NCBI RefSeq assembly: GCF_011745365.1
Contig: NW_024468911.1
Coordinates: forward strand, 4,892,759-4,956,758
DNA from: Cryphonectria parasitica EP155
Taxonomy: Eukaryota; Ascomycota; Sordariomycetes; Diaporthales; Cryphonectriaceae
Direction of reading: 5' to 3'
Length of the DNA: 64,000 bases
A model generated the notes under the pieces. That model saw nothing but the letters and a program-made list of their open reading frames with translations. It ran no database searches and was not told the DNA's origin. The position numbers were made by a program, and so were the translations under genes. Within the stretch, counting starts at the first letter, position 1; every line of letters begins with the position of its first letter. Positions 32,961-44,883 of the stretch are shown here, in pieces.

Positions 32961-33300
32961 GGTTAAAGGAAGACGAGTGGGTGACCTATTGGTGCCTTGA
33001 CTCGCTTCTGTCGTTGTTAATGGCAACGACGAGGTAAAGGGGGGGGGGGGGGCGGGGGGAAATGGAAGAGAGATGTGATGATGAGGGTGAAGGTGAAGAG
33101 AAAGAGGGTTAAGAGAAGACGAGCGGGTGACCGTTGGGTGCCTTGACTCGCTTCGGTCGCTGGTAATGGCAACGACGAGAAGAAAGGGGAAGAGATGGAA
33201 AATGTGATGATGAGGGGAGGGAAATGGCAGTCGTCTTGACTTCCTGGTTCGAGAACGAGCGGGTGACTGAATGTGCCTTGACTCGTCTCTGGACGAGGTC
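32961..33300 (-). repeat. Imperfect tandem repeat in the 5' region of the coiled-coil gene
   Basis: Three degenerate copies begin at about 32969, 33115 and 33251 (spacings 146 and 136 nt). On the plus strand each opens GA(A)GACGAGYGGGTGA. Copies 1 and 2 continue with GTGCCTTGACTCGCTTC, TAATGGCAACGACGAG and a purine-rich tail with ATGTGATGATGAGGG; copy 3 keeps GTGCCTTGACTCG and is shorter. Copies 1 and 2 are both preceded by GGTTAA. The array starts about 50 nt upstream of the ATG at 32914, so it lies in the leader or promoter. Confidence 0.75.
33038..33059 (+). repeat. Poly-G tract
   Basis: About fourteen G, one C, then six G, inside the first repeat unit upstream of the coiled-coil gene. 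On the transcribed strand this is a C tract. Confidence 0.7.
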
Positions 33301-36300
33301 GTAAGAGATCGACGCGTCGATGGTGGTGAAATGTTGATTTGCAGAGATCAAGTAAGTAAACCAGAGAAAAGACGAGTCTATCCCTCTGATATCGCGTTGA
33401 TCAAAAAAAAAATCTCGAGAACAGGTTCTGTAAACAAATGTGCTCGTGCTGGTTGGTAACAAAAGCAGAAGGGATTTGTTCTCGTTGTTGGCAGAAAGAA
33501 AAAGATCTCAGGTTTGGTTTGCAGCCTCAATGGCAGCAGAATTATATAGTAGCTGGTACTGGCGGTCCCCACTCTATTGTGTGAATTGATCGAATGTATT
33601 GTCTTTTGTCCTGTTGCCCTCGATGGCAGTGGCAGGCAGTTTCTGGTGGCAGCTTCTAGCAGCAGCCTCGTGACAGCAGCCTTGCTCCCCTTCCCTGACC
33701 CCTGCACAATTGGCCCCTACTGTTTGTCCCCAACCAACGCCAGCATTGTGGACCGCAATGATAATAGATGTCCGCAGTTAAAGTAGTAAAAGTGTAAGAC
33801 CTACTGATCAGGTACAAATGAACGAGGTGTTTACCTAGCTTTGCAGCTGATGAGGCTCTTCGTGTTGCTGCAACCTTGTAAATAAGACCCATGTATTACT
33901 CGGCCAATCATGATGGGAGGTGCATAGCCTCGCGATGGAGGCTCTCCATGTCCCTCACCTTGCTGCCACCAATATTGCCCTTCATGGTCCAAATCCCATA
34001 TATATATATACAGTATTAAAGAGAATAAAACATCAATTCTTAGGAAACGTTTACCTATCTTTGCTCATGGCGTATTGGTCTGGTAATTCCCTCTGTGGAC
34101 GGGTTCTTGTTGGCAGATCGCGTCCACAACGCGTAGCATGTTTACACAGGTCGTACCGCGTCCAACCCCATGCGAAGCCCCCCTCCCTCCCCGTTGTGGA
34201 GAGTCCAAGATCACTTCCTACGTTTTGACGCATCTCAGAAAGGTTAACCCGTAATCTTGTACAGACACGCTTCTTCTGAAGCCGAGGAGGGACCGACCAG
34301 TGTCACAAGAAGCCCCATACGGCCTCGACAACATGCCGGCTCTGATCGCTGAGCAAGATCAAGCTGAGCGCATCCTGGGCTATACTACGACTAGCCTTCA
34401 AACCTTCTCGACTCCCGTGCAAACAATATTCTGCGCTTGGTAGCCAACAGGCTTCAACACCATCCGTCAAGAATCCCACTGAAGAGGCACAAGCAGTGCC
34501 CACGCTAAGGCCATCCTGGGCAGACAAACCATACATGCGACGATATACGGATGGAGACGTTGTGTCAATGCTGGAGGGGCCGTTCTGTGGAAATCGGAGT
34601 CGCAAATGCTCGTCACTCTGGAAACCGAATTCGTCGACGTGGTGGTCTCGTGGTGGTCAGCCCTTCATCTGGGTCTCGCCGTTCATGAAGAAACTCGGTC
34701 ACGAGGTTGAGAAGCCCCTGCTCCTATTTATATATATCCTGAATGCCAGGCGCAATGTATCAACAAGGACAAACTGACCAGAAGGCGTCATATTGAGGAC
34801 AAATGCAAATGGATGGTCGAACGCACCAGGCGAGGCAACTTTGGCACCAGCCACAGCCACAACAGCACCGGCGAGATGCCTGCGGGCAGCAGCCTGCAAG
34901 TCTCTCGAGATCCACAAGGCTGAAAGATTCGTCCATGAACAGCGACGGGTGCCACACATTGGAACAGGGATTGCAGGCATGTATACCTTGAGTATAGAGG
35001 AGGGTTCATGAGAGAACACACCGCGAGGATCGCCATCGCTTTCATGGTAGGCAACAGGGACTGCACACTTCCAGATAAGTCACTTGAGGGGGGTATGTGC
35101 GAATGACAGTGAGCCACCAGCCCGTATGAGTCTGGGAGGTATCTGCCCTGTCCGATTAGCTGAGATGGGCACTCCTCATGAGCTACAAGCACCTGGCCTG
35201 TCTTTGACAATGACAGTGTCCGTTGACAACAACGATAACAAGCCATCAGAGGTCTGCGTATACGGGCTGATGAAACGAAAAGTAATCAGACGTGTCATTC
35301 AGGGACTGCTATATTGGTCCCTGTGGAGAAGTGGTTTGTCATAATGATGCCTACTCCTACAATTCTGGTTGAGGCCTATAGGCTGCCAGCCCATCACGCA
35401 TGCCTCTAGTCCGAAGAAGCATTGTACAGCGGCGCTGATACCGCTTTAGTACGGGACAGGTCCCCAAGTAATAATATGAATGGTCAGCTCAATTCAGATG
35501 TGGAACGTACACAGTCAAGAACCTTTCCAACATCCTCATAGTTCCCTAAATTCTCTGTACAGAGGCATCCAAGGATTGTTTGAGAGGCTGACATGACGCG
35601 ACTCTACATTTGGAGTTGAGATGATGATATGGCCATCTGGGCCTTCGATGAAAAGCAGTACGGGGCGGTCCAACAACACTTCTACGATTGACCATCTGGA
35701 ACCATTGAGAAGCGAGTCTGGAGGACATCGGCAGAATTGGGAGAGCGGATACACTCGATAGTTCTGGGCCTTTCCAGAACTGCTGCATCCTATCAAGAGG
35801 ACGGAACCATCTTCCGGATGAAGTCCCTTGGTACTGTATTGGGCCTTTAATTGCGGTAGTCTTCATAGACCAATATTTACCTGCCCTGGGTGGGATGACC
35901 ACCTTTAAGTGATCGTATAGATACTATCTCACCACCTTTTCTACCACAGCAAACTTGTTTCCATTGAGTTGTGCATTGTGTTGATGTTTGCTACGATCTC
36001 GAGCTCCAGGGTGAGGCGCAGGATCATGACCTCTTGGAAAGTAAAGGCTATCGATAAGGTCGTCCTACCAACAATCACCGCGTCAGCGTCAATTGGGACG
36101 ACATTTTTCCAATACGAGGCGCGTACTGTCATTCACACAACAGCCTGCCGAAACAGATAGCGACAATTTACTGTGCGCCGCAGTATATCATGGCTTCCCT
36201 GTAATTATTGCTTACAGTATATACGATCCAAGACTCAAGTCTGGCACTTTAGCAGTTTCTTTGGTCTGACTATCGAGCAAATTTAATTGCGCAGGCCATG

Positions 36301-36950
36301 CCAAGCACCTTTTAGTAAGAGAAGTTGTCCCGAAATTGAAGCGGAAGACTTCTTCCAGGTCCAACATGATTCGGGGATGCCCCTGGTTGAGGACATCCGC
36401 AGAGAAGAAAGAAGAGGCAGAAACAGGACAACAAGTTGAGTGCAAGTGCTATACTCGTCCCTCTCAGAGGGGGCACGGCGATGAAAATGCTGATGATGTT
36501 GATGATGTTGTTGATGATGATGGGCAGCACGGTCGTCCACATCCACGATAACAAAATCGGCAGATCAACCAGGATAATTAAACAATCGTAGATTATCGTA
36601 TGTTCACGTCCCCTAAAGATTAGGTCAGATGACCGAGCGGATTGGGGAAGCAGTGCGAGGAGGGCAAAGATCAACACGATGGGCGGGATCAGCGCACGAG
36701 GAGCTTTCCTGAAGCGTCATGTATGAAGACCTGGGATCCGCGACGAGTGGATAGGTGAGCCACTCTCCACATGGCTTCGCTCTTTGAGGGACCGAATTGA
36801 ACAAGACGAGCCGACCTTCTGCTGACTGCTTGCTCCAGCAGCATCTCGTTGGCGCGAAAGCTGGCCGGCAACGCACTGACGAGTGAATTATACGACTCAG
36901 ACACGGGAGACTAGCATTTAGGGGCCCAAGAGTTAGGCAGCAAGGGAAGC
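33301..36950. other. Gene-poor stretch, possible decayed minus-strand coding DNA
   Basis: No gene can be supported. Between about 34300 and 35020 two minus-strand frames of the same phase (34303-34605 and 34699-35019) have mildly protein-like composition, for instance HPFAFVLNMTPSGQFVLVD. Another at 35536-35796 reads RPVLLFIEGPDGHIII. Stops interrupt them, and I cannot join them by convincing introns. This may be a degenerate gene or chance. Confidence 0.35.
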
Positions 36951-36953
36951 TGT

Positions 36954-36989
36954 AGCTTGTCCAGCTCGTCCAGCTTGTCCAGCTTGTCC
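36954..36989 (+). repeat. 9-bp minisatellite, four units
   Basis: Four tandem copies of AGCTTGTCC, the second with one change (AGCTCGTCC). Located in a region without a supported gene. Confidence 0.7.
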
Positions 36990-37248
36990 AGGGCAGCTTT
37001 AGAGCTGAAGACGGCAAGCTCCGGCATGTGTCAGTGAAGACAATGGTTCCTGGTCCAGTCGACGCCTTTTCCCCTCAAGTCTCTTCCCCCTTTCTTGCGC
37101 ACATTACCGTCTCCTGTCGAGGCCCTCTTTGAAACTCTTGATACTTGATATTAATAATCCGACACCAGGAGGCGTACCCATGCTCTCTCCCCCTGGGGGC
37201 GATCGCACCAAAAGCTCAGGCCAAGGCCTAGATCATATGACAGAGATA

Positions 37249-37270
37249 GAGAGAGAGAGAGAGAGAGAGA
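37249..37270 (+). repeat. (GA)n microsatellite
   Basis: Eleven uninterrupted GA units, followed by A-rich sequence. Confidence 0.75.
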
Positions 37271-40200
37271 TTAAAAAAAAAATAAAAAAAAAAGTGAAAA
37301 AAGGAAGAAGAAAAAATAAATCGAGTGGACCCCTAGCATGGATCTCGGAGTTCCTTGGCATGCCGGGTTAACCACAGACTCCGGGACAGAAGCTTAGGGC
37401 AAATACAAGCCCCCCTTAGCGCAGCTGCTCCGACGTTGCTGGACCCTACCAGCAGCACGTGTCAATGCTACTCGTCGAGGCTCCCGACTGGACCATCACT
37501 ACGTTAAAATTAAAAAGCACTGTGATCGACATGACATCAAAAACACAGTTGCACGAGATCTGGGTACGGCAGGCCAACTACCGAGGGTGATCTGCACTCG
37601 TCCACGATGCTTGCACCCCGTTCCCAGCGCGCGTGCGTGCGTACGTGCGAGCGCTTGCTGCTTTGACGGCTCCATGTTCTACTAAACGCTCGGAACACAC
37701 GGTTCCCGATCTGCAAAGTAAAGACCAGAAAAAGCAAAGACGAGAAAGAGAGGGAGGGGAGAAAAAAAGATCAGATGACGAAGGAACTTTCCGTTCTGTG
37801 TGGAAACGGAAACAGCCCGGCCACCGGACGTAATTGCCAGGCTCTAGGAGCGAGAAGCGAGAAAAGGAGCTCAACGGAAGAGGCCGCTTTCCCTCTATTC
37901 GAGCTGGCGTGGATGCGCACGGTTGTAGAGATGAGTCGACTAGATGCCCTGGCAGTAAAGTGCTGCAGTACCCGCCAAGGGAGAAGAAGAAGAAGAAGAA
38001 CGAAAGAAGAACAAAAAAGGCTTAACTCGTCGAGACCAAATGAGCGCCAACGATCTTTAGTTGCCCCCATAGGCGGTCCCTCTTCACCTCTCTAGCGTAG
38101 ACGCCGCCACCATCGGCGGAGGACGCCACTGCCGACAATCGGTTGCTGAGACAGAGAACGTGAGGGAGAGAGAGACAGAGCGAAAGACGGTTCGAGTGGC
38201 ATTCGGACGGGATTTGCTGTGCGGCCCACAGCGGTGATTAAGAGAAGAAGCGGCCGGGATTGAGCAGCGGAGCGATAGAGATGGCAACTGCCGCAGCAAG
38301 CAAGTGGTACTGTGCTTATATATGGGCATGAGAATGGAGGGGGGGAAATCGAGAGTGGGACATGATGAAGAAGATGGAGACGCGTGGATCGAGTATCGAT
38401 CGAAGGGTACAGGCAGTCGGGTGCACTGAGCGATTCATGCTGTGTCGATCCTTTTTTTTCGACAAACAGGGGACCTGGTCAGATCGCGTCTAAGTCGTGG
38501 CGGCGGCGAGGTTTGGATCGTGGAGGCTTGGGCAAAGAGAGCAAAAAAACCCCAGTAGGGAAGCCCACTGGGTTTAAATTTTTTGTGTTTTCGTCGTCAT
38601 GGATATGCAGGTATCTTTACAGTGAGATATGGTTATGTCGGCTTGTCGACCTTCAGTTGTGGACGACCACATCACAGAAGCACATCAATGTGGGAGCCCG
38701 AGCGTTGTGCTGACCTCCTTTTTCTTTCTTTTCTCCTTTGCTGTTTTTTTTTTCTTCTTGACCTTTCTTCTATCTGCTCTGAAAAAAGCACCAAACATTA
38801 GCCATGGAACATTATGTATTACCTCGCGCTTAATCAGCCACGCAAACCACCGACAAAGTTTCGATGGTGGGTGTTAGATTGTGGATGTCGCGCGACGGAA
38901 TACGACGCTGCCCACACAGGAAGACAATTAAAAAGAGTACTACTGCTAAGTGCATCTCATTCTCCGTACGTACGCGGGATAAATACGTCGGCTATACGCG
39001 AGTCCCCAAGTGGGAAAGTTTGGTTGTATGGCACACACTATTGCAAAAGGAAGAAGAGAAAAGATTGGGGAAGACAGACAATGGACCCACTGCACTGCTG
39101 CCAAGGTATGTGTCTAGTTGGGTACAATCCTAGGCTGCGGCGCAGAGTGCCTTCTCGGCTCCTCTTGTGCTGTCCGCGGAGGAACGTTAGGTACCATGCA
39201 GTGTGCTTATAGGGCCCGCCATGGCTGCGCTCATCCAGGAAGGTCGTTTCACGGGCCCGGGTCCGTAAACCCGAGCCGCAGACAGGTGGGGACTGGTTCG
39301 TTCGGTTGCTCTCGTTCACTTCCTCTTTGCTCTTGTCGCTTACAAACTCTAGCCAGCCACCTCCGCTATGGCCTCATGGTTCTGTACTATAGTTCTCATA
39401 ACATAGTATGGTACAGGATTATCCGTAGAGCCGGCCGAGAATCGCCTCGAGCCGAAGACTGTGTATGCGAGAAGCGACTGGGCGAGGAACAGGGTCTCAC
39501 GTCCCTGCAAGATTAAACCCCTTGCATTGACCGCCAATCCTTGACAGGAAGGAGAAGAAACAAAGTCGGGTAGGGCAAGAACGCGAAGAGGGTTGCATCG
39601 GTTACAGATCGGTTAGTAAAGGTGGTCGAGTTCGTGTCATAGGCGAGCTCATCAATGCAACTTATTAGCACCACGGGAGTGATCCGGTCGAGAGAGATCA
39701 AAGGGTTGCCTGCCTTTTCCTTCTGTCTGGCAGTATTTTGCTTGCTTCCTGCCTTGCTTTTGGTCAAGCTTTAGGTTATACTTTGACTTGGTGTCGCGCC
39801 TTGGAAGTATGTAGAGGTTTAATGTTTGAGCGCCGAAGAAGCCAATACATGGGACGGATAAAGTCTACTTACACACTATGGTAACACAATGAAGACGCGT
39901 GGTAACAAGGTATAAGCGAGAGCCGACGAGATGGGAAATGTGATGGCTCGAGAAAAGAGAGAAAGACCAGGTCTACCGGAAATGGCTGGCTTGAAACCCC
40001 CCAACAACAATGACCCCCAAAGCCCACGCACAACATCTTCATGCCCCTGGCGGTGATCAAAACGGATGCTTCCGAACGAACCACGCTGGTGACAGCTCGG
40101 GGGCCCCCTGGTCACGGCCCCTGCGCCTTGGTGGATGCCCTCCCATGGAGCCATGGAGGGAGAATGTGGGAGGGAGGGGTTTTTCAGCGCCACCTACCAC

Positions 40201-40462
40201 AGTAGTCTTTTTTTCTTCTCTTCCTCCAGCTTCATCTCCGCAGGCCTGTAATTTCTGGTAGCACAGATGGTTTGATGGCTGTTCCCCGGAGCCGACACCT
40301 CCTTACTTCTTTCTCTTCAAGGGGCAAAAGGCTGAATACCAGGGTACCATGGGCAGAATCATGATGCATGTCAGTACTATTGGCTTTTATCATGTAGCTG
40401 GTAGACATCGAGACCCTCATCTCGAACGAGTATCGGAAGATGGAAAATAAAAAAAGAGAGGA

Positions 40463-40476
40463 GGGGGGGGGGGGGG
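40463..40476 (+). repeat. Poly-G run
   Basis: Fourteen consecutive G followed by AAGGGG; intergenic. Confidence 0.7.
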
Positions 40477-42572
40477 AAGGGGAGGTGGGTTTCGTCTCTC
40501 CTCTCTCCCAAGGGTGGGTTCCATTGTGGTTTCTAGACCCTCTTTGCTTGCCTCTCCAGCCCGCGCACAACCACACTTGCACTCTGCACTGCAATGACTG
40601 TACATACAAGCACATGCGGGCAGGGATGAGAATTCTCCCACACAACGCCTTTTGCCACCCCAATCTAGTCGGTACTCCCGCCCGGCCGCCTTTCATCTCG
40701 GACCTCTTGGCCATTTGAGCAAATGATATCGTTAGGCCTCCGGCTTGCCACTCTCGGCCTCTCCAAACGTTGATGTCCAGCGCCATGACGACCTGCCGCA
40801 TGTCCTCTACGTAGTTGTCCCTGGCACCTGGGTGCCTTGTAAAGTTGGCTGGTAGGCAAGCGTGTATCGCATTCGCTCTAGACGACGCCTAAAATGCCCA
40901 AGAGTCACTAGAGGTGACTAACAGCTAGCCCAGACAGTGGAGAGAAGCCTTCAAACTTCGATTGCGTGGGGATGGCGCAAACTCCTGGAGCACTCAAATC
41001 TTATTTCCGTCCCTGGAGGGGCGATGGGAATTCCCCGATGCTGTTCCATTTTTCTTTGTACCGTGGCACTATGTTACAATGGCCCGGTACCGTGCCAACA
41101 TTTGGACTGTGAGACGTTATCATTGATATGTACGTATCATGATTTCTTGTTTTTCCTTCTTCCTATCCCCACGAGGCACCGTTGTTCCATGGTTTTGTCG
41201 GGCCAAGCAATGCATGCATCCAATAGCATGTGGGACTCTGCCGTAGAATTTTCTTCTCACATTGTGTTGTAACCATGGTAGTCTTGTTCTTGCATCTTTT
41301 CCTTCGTATTTTTTTATTCTCATTTTTGAACCCTTTTGTCTTCTTCTCTTCTTTCTTCCTTTCCATCCCCTGCAGGCGAGTGTCGTGGAAATATCATACC
41401 CAGGCGGTTGCTAGGATCCTCCTTACCTGGTCACATCAGCCGCACCACATGGCGCACCATCCACTGGAACTACTCTGAAGATCTTACATACTACGTTGTG
41501 TTGCTTCGGTAGCACTTAATGTAAGTACGATGCAGTAGCCCTTTGTTGATTGGTTCCCAGCCACTTTTGCATGACAGAATGGTTTCCTTTTAAGGTTGAT
41601 CCTGTCTCAACTGCTAGTCTGAGAATATATCGTACACCATCTTTCCGATTGGGCTTTCTCTCCAGTTCATCATCACAACTACGCAAGGAGAAACACGGCG
41701 AAAAAAAACTGTCCTGTGAATCCGGAACACGTGCAAAATAAGCCATGCAAGTTTTCAGATCCATGAGAACTTGTGAACCATGACGGTATAACTTCAACTA
41801 GGGGCGATATGCTATACCTGGAGGGGTTTCGTGCCCCTTGTGCCTGCAGGAGTAGAGCGGCCCACTCACGCCACCAATGTTGCCTCTGGGGAGGGTCTCC
41901 CTAGTGCCCCTCTCTCGTGTGGTGCCCTCGTCAACGTCCCTGTGGACTCTGGAACTTCTTTAGGGTGGTGTGGAGCCTGGGGAGGCCTGGTCCCCACCTT
42001 GTCTTGTAGGAATTTGGAGGCCGCGATACGTCGGTGATAATATGCAGGGCTCGACTCGGCTCGACACAAGGATGATGCTTCTCGACCCTGAGTGGTTCGC
42101 GGCTGTGATTACTCTGGTAGGGTACTGCAGCGTGCATAGTGTACGTAGGTCCATAGTATTTCCTTAGCAATAGTGAGAGGGGCGCCGGCGGACGGCTCTC
42201 ATGTATCGAGGTAGGCACTCCGGAATTATCCTCGTACTATGGTACGCAGCTTTGACAGGCCTGGGTTGATTGATTGATCGAGTTGAAGTTGGTTTACGTA
42301 CTGTGTGGTCTTCGTCTTGTCTTGGCTCCGCACGTGTCAAATCTGTTCCCCATGAAAGAGTTGTATTCCCTCTTTTTTTATTCCCTCTCTCTGACAAAAC
42401 TCCCCACGCCGATCGTATTTCTGCTGAACTTACCTCCTCTTCACTTATTCTCTTGTCTTCCTCTCCGCTCTCCTCTTCCCCCCAGTCTGTTGTATCATAC
42501 ATGCTGCTTCACCACAAGTAATGTTATTTTGGATGCGGTGAGCCGACCGAACAACACGGCCTTGATGCCCTC

Positions 42573-44334
42573 ATGTTTTCAACATTCCGGTTCCTACTGG
42601 TGCTAGGGACTCTCCTCCCAGCCGCCCTAGCATCCACCAGAAGAGATGATTCCTCGTCAGCAGCAGATCTCACCACCCTCGCTGGTGAGCTGCCAGTTTG
42701 TGGGGTAAGTCCTGTCTTACTCCTCGCTGCTTCACAACACGACAACCCAACAACGGTGGCCCAGTGTAGCTCAATATTCTGATCTGTTCTCCTGCGTACC
42801 AGCTCGACTGCTTCCTAGCAGGCTTCCAGACATTTCCAACATGTACCAACCTACCATGCATGTGCACGAACACTGCAATGCAGGACCAGATCACATCCTG
42901 CGTAACATCTAATTGCACCCAAATTGAGGCCCTGTGTTAGTCATCTTCCTTCTTTTCCTGTTTGTGTGTGAGGGGAGAGAGAGAGTAGAGTAAGATGAGG
43001 GAGATGAAGAAGAAAGCGCCTTATTCTCCATGCTGCGCTGGTAACTAACATGATCAACCTCCTTGTCTACGCATAGCCGTCAAGAATATCACCGAGACGG
43101 GCTGTGGTGCCCCGGTGCGCGATGCAGGCCGGGCATACAATGTCCTGAACATCACCATGGGCTGTATCTCGGCCGCTGTCTTCCTCCTCCGGATCGGCTA
43201 TAGGTTGTTTGTGGCTCGCATGCAACTCGGCTTCGACGACTGGTTCATCATCGCCACCATCCTCTCCGGAACCGCGAGCACGATCATGACCTCGCTTGGG
43301 ACTATCGCCAACGGCCTAGGCCGCGACATCTGGACCCTCACGCCGCACGAGATCACCTCGTTTGTGTACTGGTTCTACTTCATGGAATGGGTCTACTTCC
43401 TCAACCTGGCCTTCCTCAAAATGTCGCTCCTCTTCTTCTACCTCAAGATTTTCCCAAAGAGGACGGTGCGGCTGCTGCTCTGGGCCACAATTGGTTATAA
43501 TGCCATCTGGGGCGTGGCGTTTATTCTCATCGCCGTGTTTCAGTGCCAGCCCATCGACTACTACTGGACCAACTGGGATGGCGAGCACACCGGCACATGC
43601 ATCAACGCCAACAGCCTCGGCTGGGCCAATGCCATCACCTCCATCGCTCTCGACATCTGGATGGTTGCCATCCCGCTCTTTCAGCTCAGGGATCTTCAGC
43701 TGCACTTTAAGAAGAAGATTGGCGTCGGCATCATGTTCTGCACAGGAACCTTGTAAGTGAAGATGAAAACGTCTTTTGTCATTTTTTTTTTCTTGAAAAA
43801 AAAGAAGAAAAAAAGGGGGGGATGTCTCAAGTAACATGATCTCTCTATCATAGCGTCACGGTCATCTCCATCGTCCGCCTCCAGACCCTCATCACGTTCG
43901 CCAACTCGAGCAACCCGACCTGGGACAACCTCCGCGTGTCGCAGTGGAGCACGATCGAAGTCAACGTGGGCATCATGTGCGCCTGCATGCCGGCCCTGCG
44001 CCTCATCCTCGTCAAGATATTCCCGCGCCTGACGTCGACCCGGCGCGGCTACGGCACCAACGCCTCATGGGGCGCCGACAACTACGCCACAGGCGCCTCG
44101 AGGACGCTCCGCAGCCAGGCAAGGGTAGGGATCGAGTCTAACAACACGTCGAAATCGGGGGGAGGAAGCAGTGTTGGTGGTGGAGGAGGCTGGGGCGCAG
44201 GGAAAGGTATCACGTACCAGCGGTCCTACACGGTGCAGTTCCACGACGCCGAGACGTCGAGCCAGGTGCACCTCAAGGATCTTGACTCTAAAGGGTTGGA
44301 GGCCCAAACAAACGTCAGCGACTGGTCAGCATAG
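42573..44334 (+). CDS. CFEM-domain Pth11-like seven-transmembrane receptor
   Basis: Plasma-membrane receptor of the fungal Pth11 class, which senses surface or host cues in filamentous ascomycetes. Exons: 42573..42704, 42803..42935, 43077..43752, 43854..44334, 473 aa. Signal peptide at residues 1-21. The extracellular CFEM domain has all eight cysteines (43, 47, 58, 63, 65, 77, 82, 98), including the PCMC core, and its coding is split across three exons. The seven-helix fungal rhodopsin-like domain starts near residue 115 (NVLNITMGCISAAVFLLRIG) and includes LGFDDWFIIATI, FYFMEWVYFLNLAFLKMSLLFFY and CQPIDYYWTNWDGEHTGTC. The cytosolic tail is Gly/Ser-rich. Donor GTTAGT at intron 2 is slightly unusual. 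Ligand and coupling are unknown. Confidence 0.94.
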
Positions 44335-44883
44335 TATTCTGATTCTTTTTCTTTGTGTGTACAGAACCCGGCTCTCCGATGCTTTCACGCTCTCGGAGAA
44401 TGACACTTGGCCACTGAGGCAGCATCCGGCTGGCATGATATGAAAGGAAATGGGATCACCAAGTCGGATCATCAAGGGGAAAGGAATGGCAGCAAATAAA
44501 AAGAAAAGACAAAAAGGGGACAACGAAGAAAAGAAAAGAATACAGAAACAGAAAAGAAAAAAAACATGAAAAGAAGTGGGGGAAAATAATCCCTCATTAA
44601 TCTGAATTCGATGTCTTCTTCCTTCACCTTGAAGTGAATAGGTGGTCGGGCTGGAGTCCAAGGGTTCTTTCATACGGGTAGCGTGTGTTCTCAGACAGTG
44701 CATCATCGGCCGGAGTTTTTTGCGTGGTGCTGCTTCTTTTTCTTTTCTTGTGGCCTTTCCATGATAATCAAAATTTATTCTGAACAAGAAGAAAACATGA
44801 GACTGATTGAATTGAGTGACTACAATTGTCACGTATAACATGAAGAGCCAGATCCTTTACCTCTTCTCTTCTCTCTTTGTCTC
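44335..44883. other. Intergenic, convergent 3' flanks
   Basis: Spacer between the convergent receptor and flavoenzyme genes. Contains A/G-rich sequence (44490-44580). No gene seen. Confidence 0.6.

Larger units (their letters stand above)
36990..42572. other. Gene-poor stretch, no supported gene
   Basis: About 5.6 kb with many short frames on both strands, none with family resemblance or convincing splice sites. It contains the GA microsatellite at 37249-37270 and a poly-G run at 40463-40476, plus several A- or T-rich patches. The last ~200 bases (42340-42480) are pyrimidine-rich and belong to the promoter of the CFEM receptor gene. Confidence 0.5.

Noticed and set aside
40232..40801. Minus-strand frame of 189 codons
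   Set aside because: Crosses a poly-G run and has mixed composition without family resemblance.
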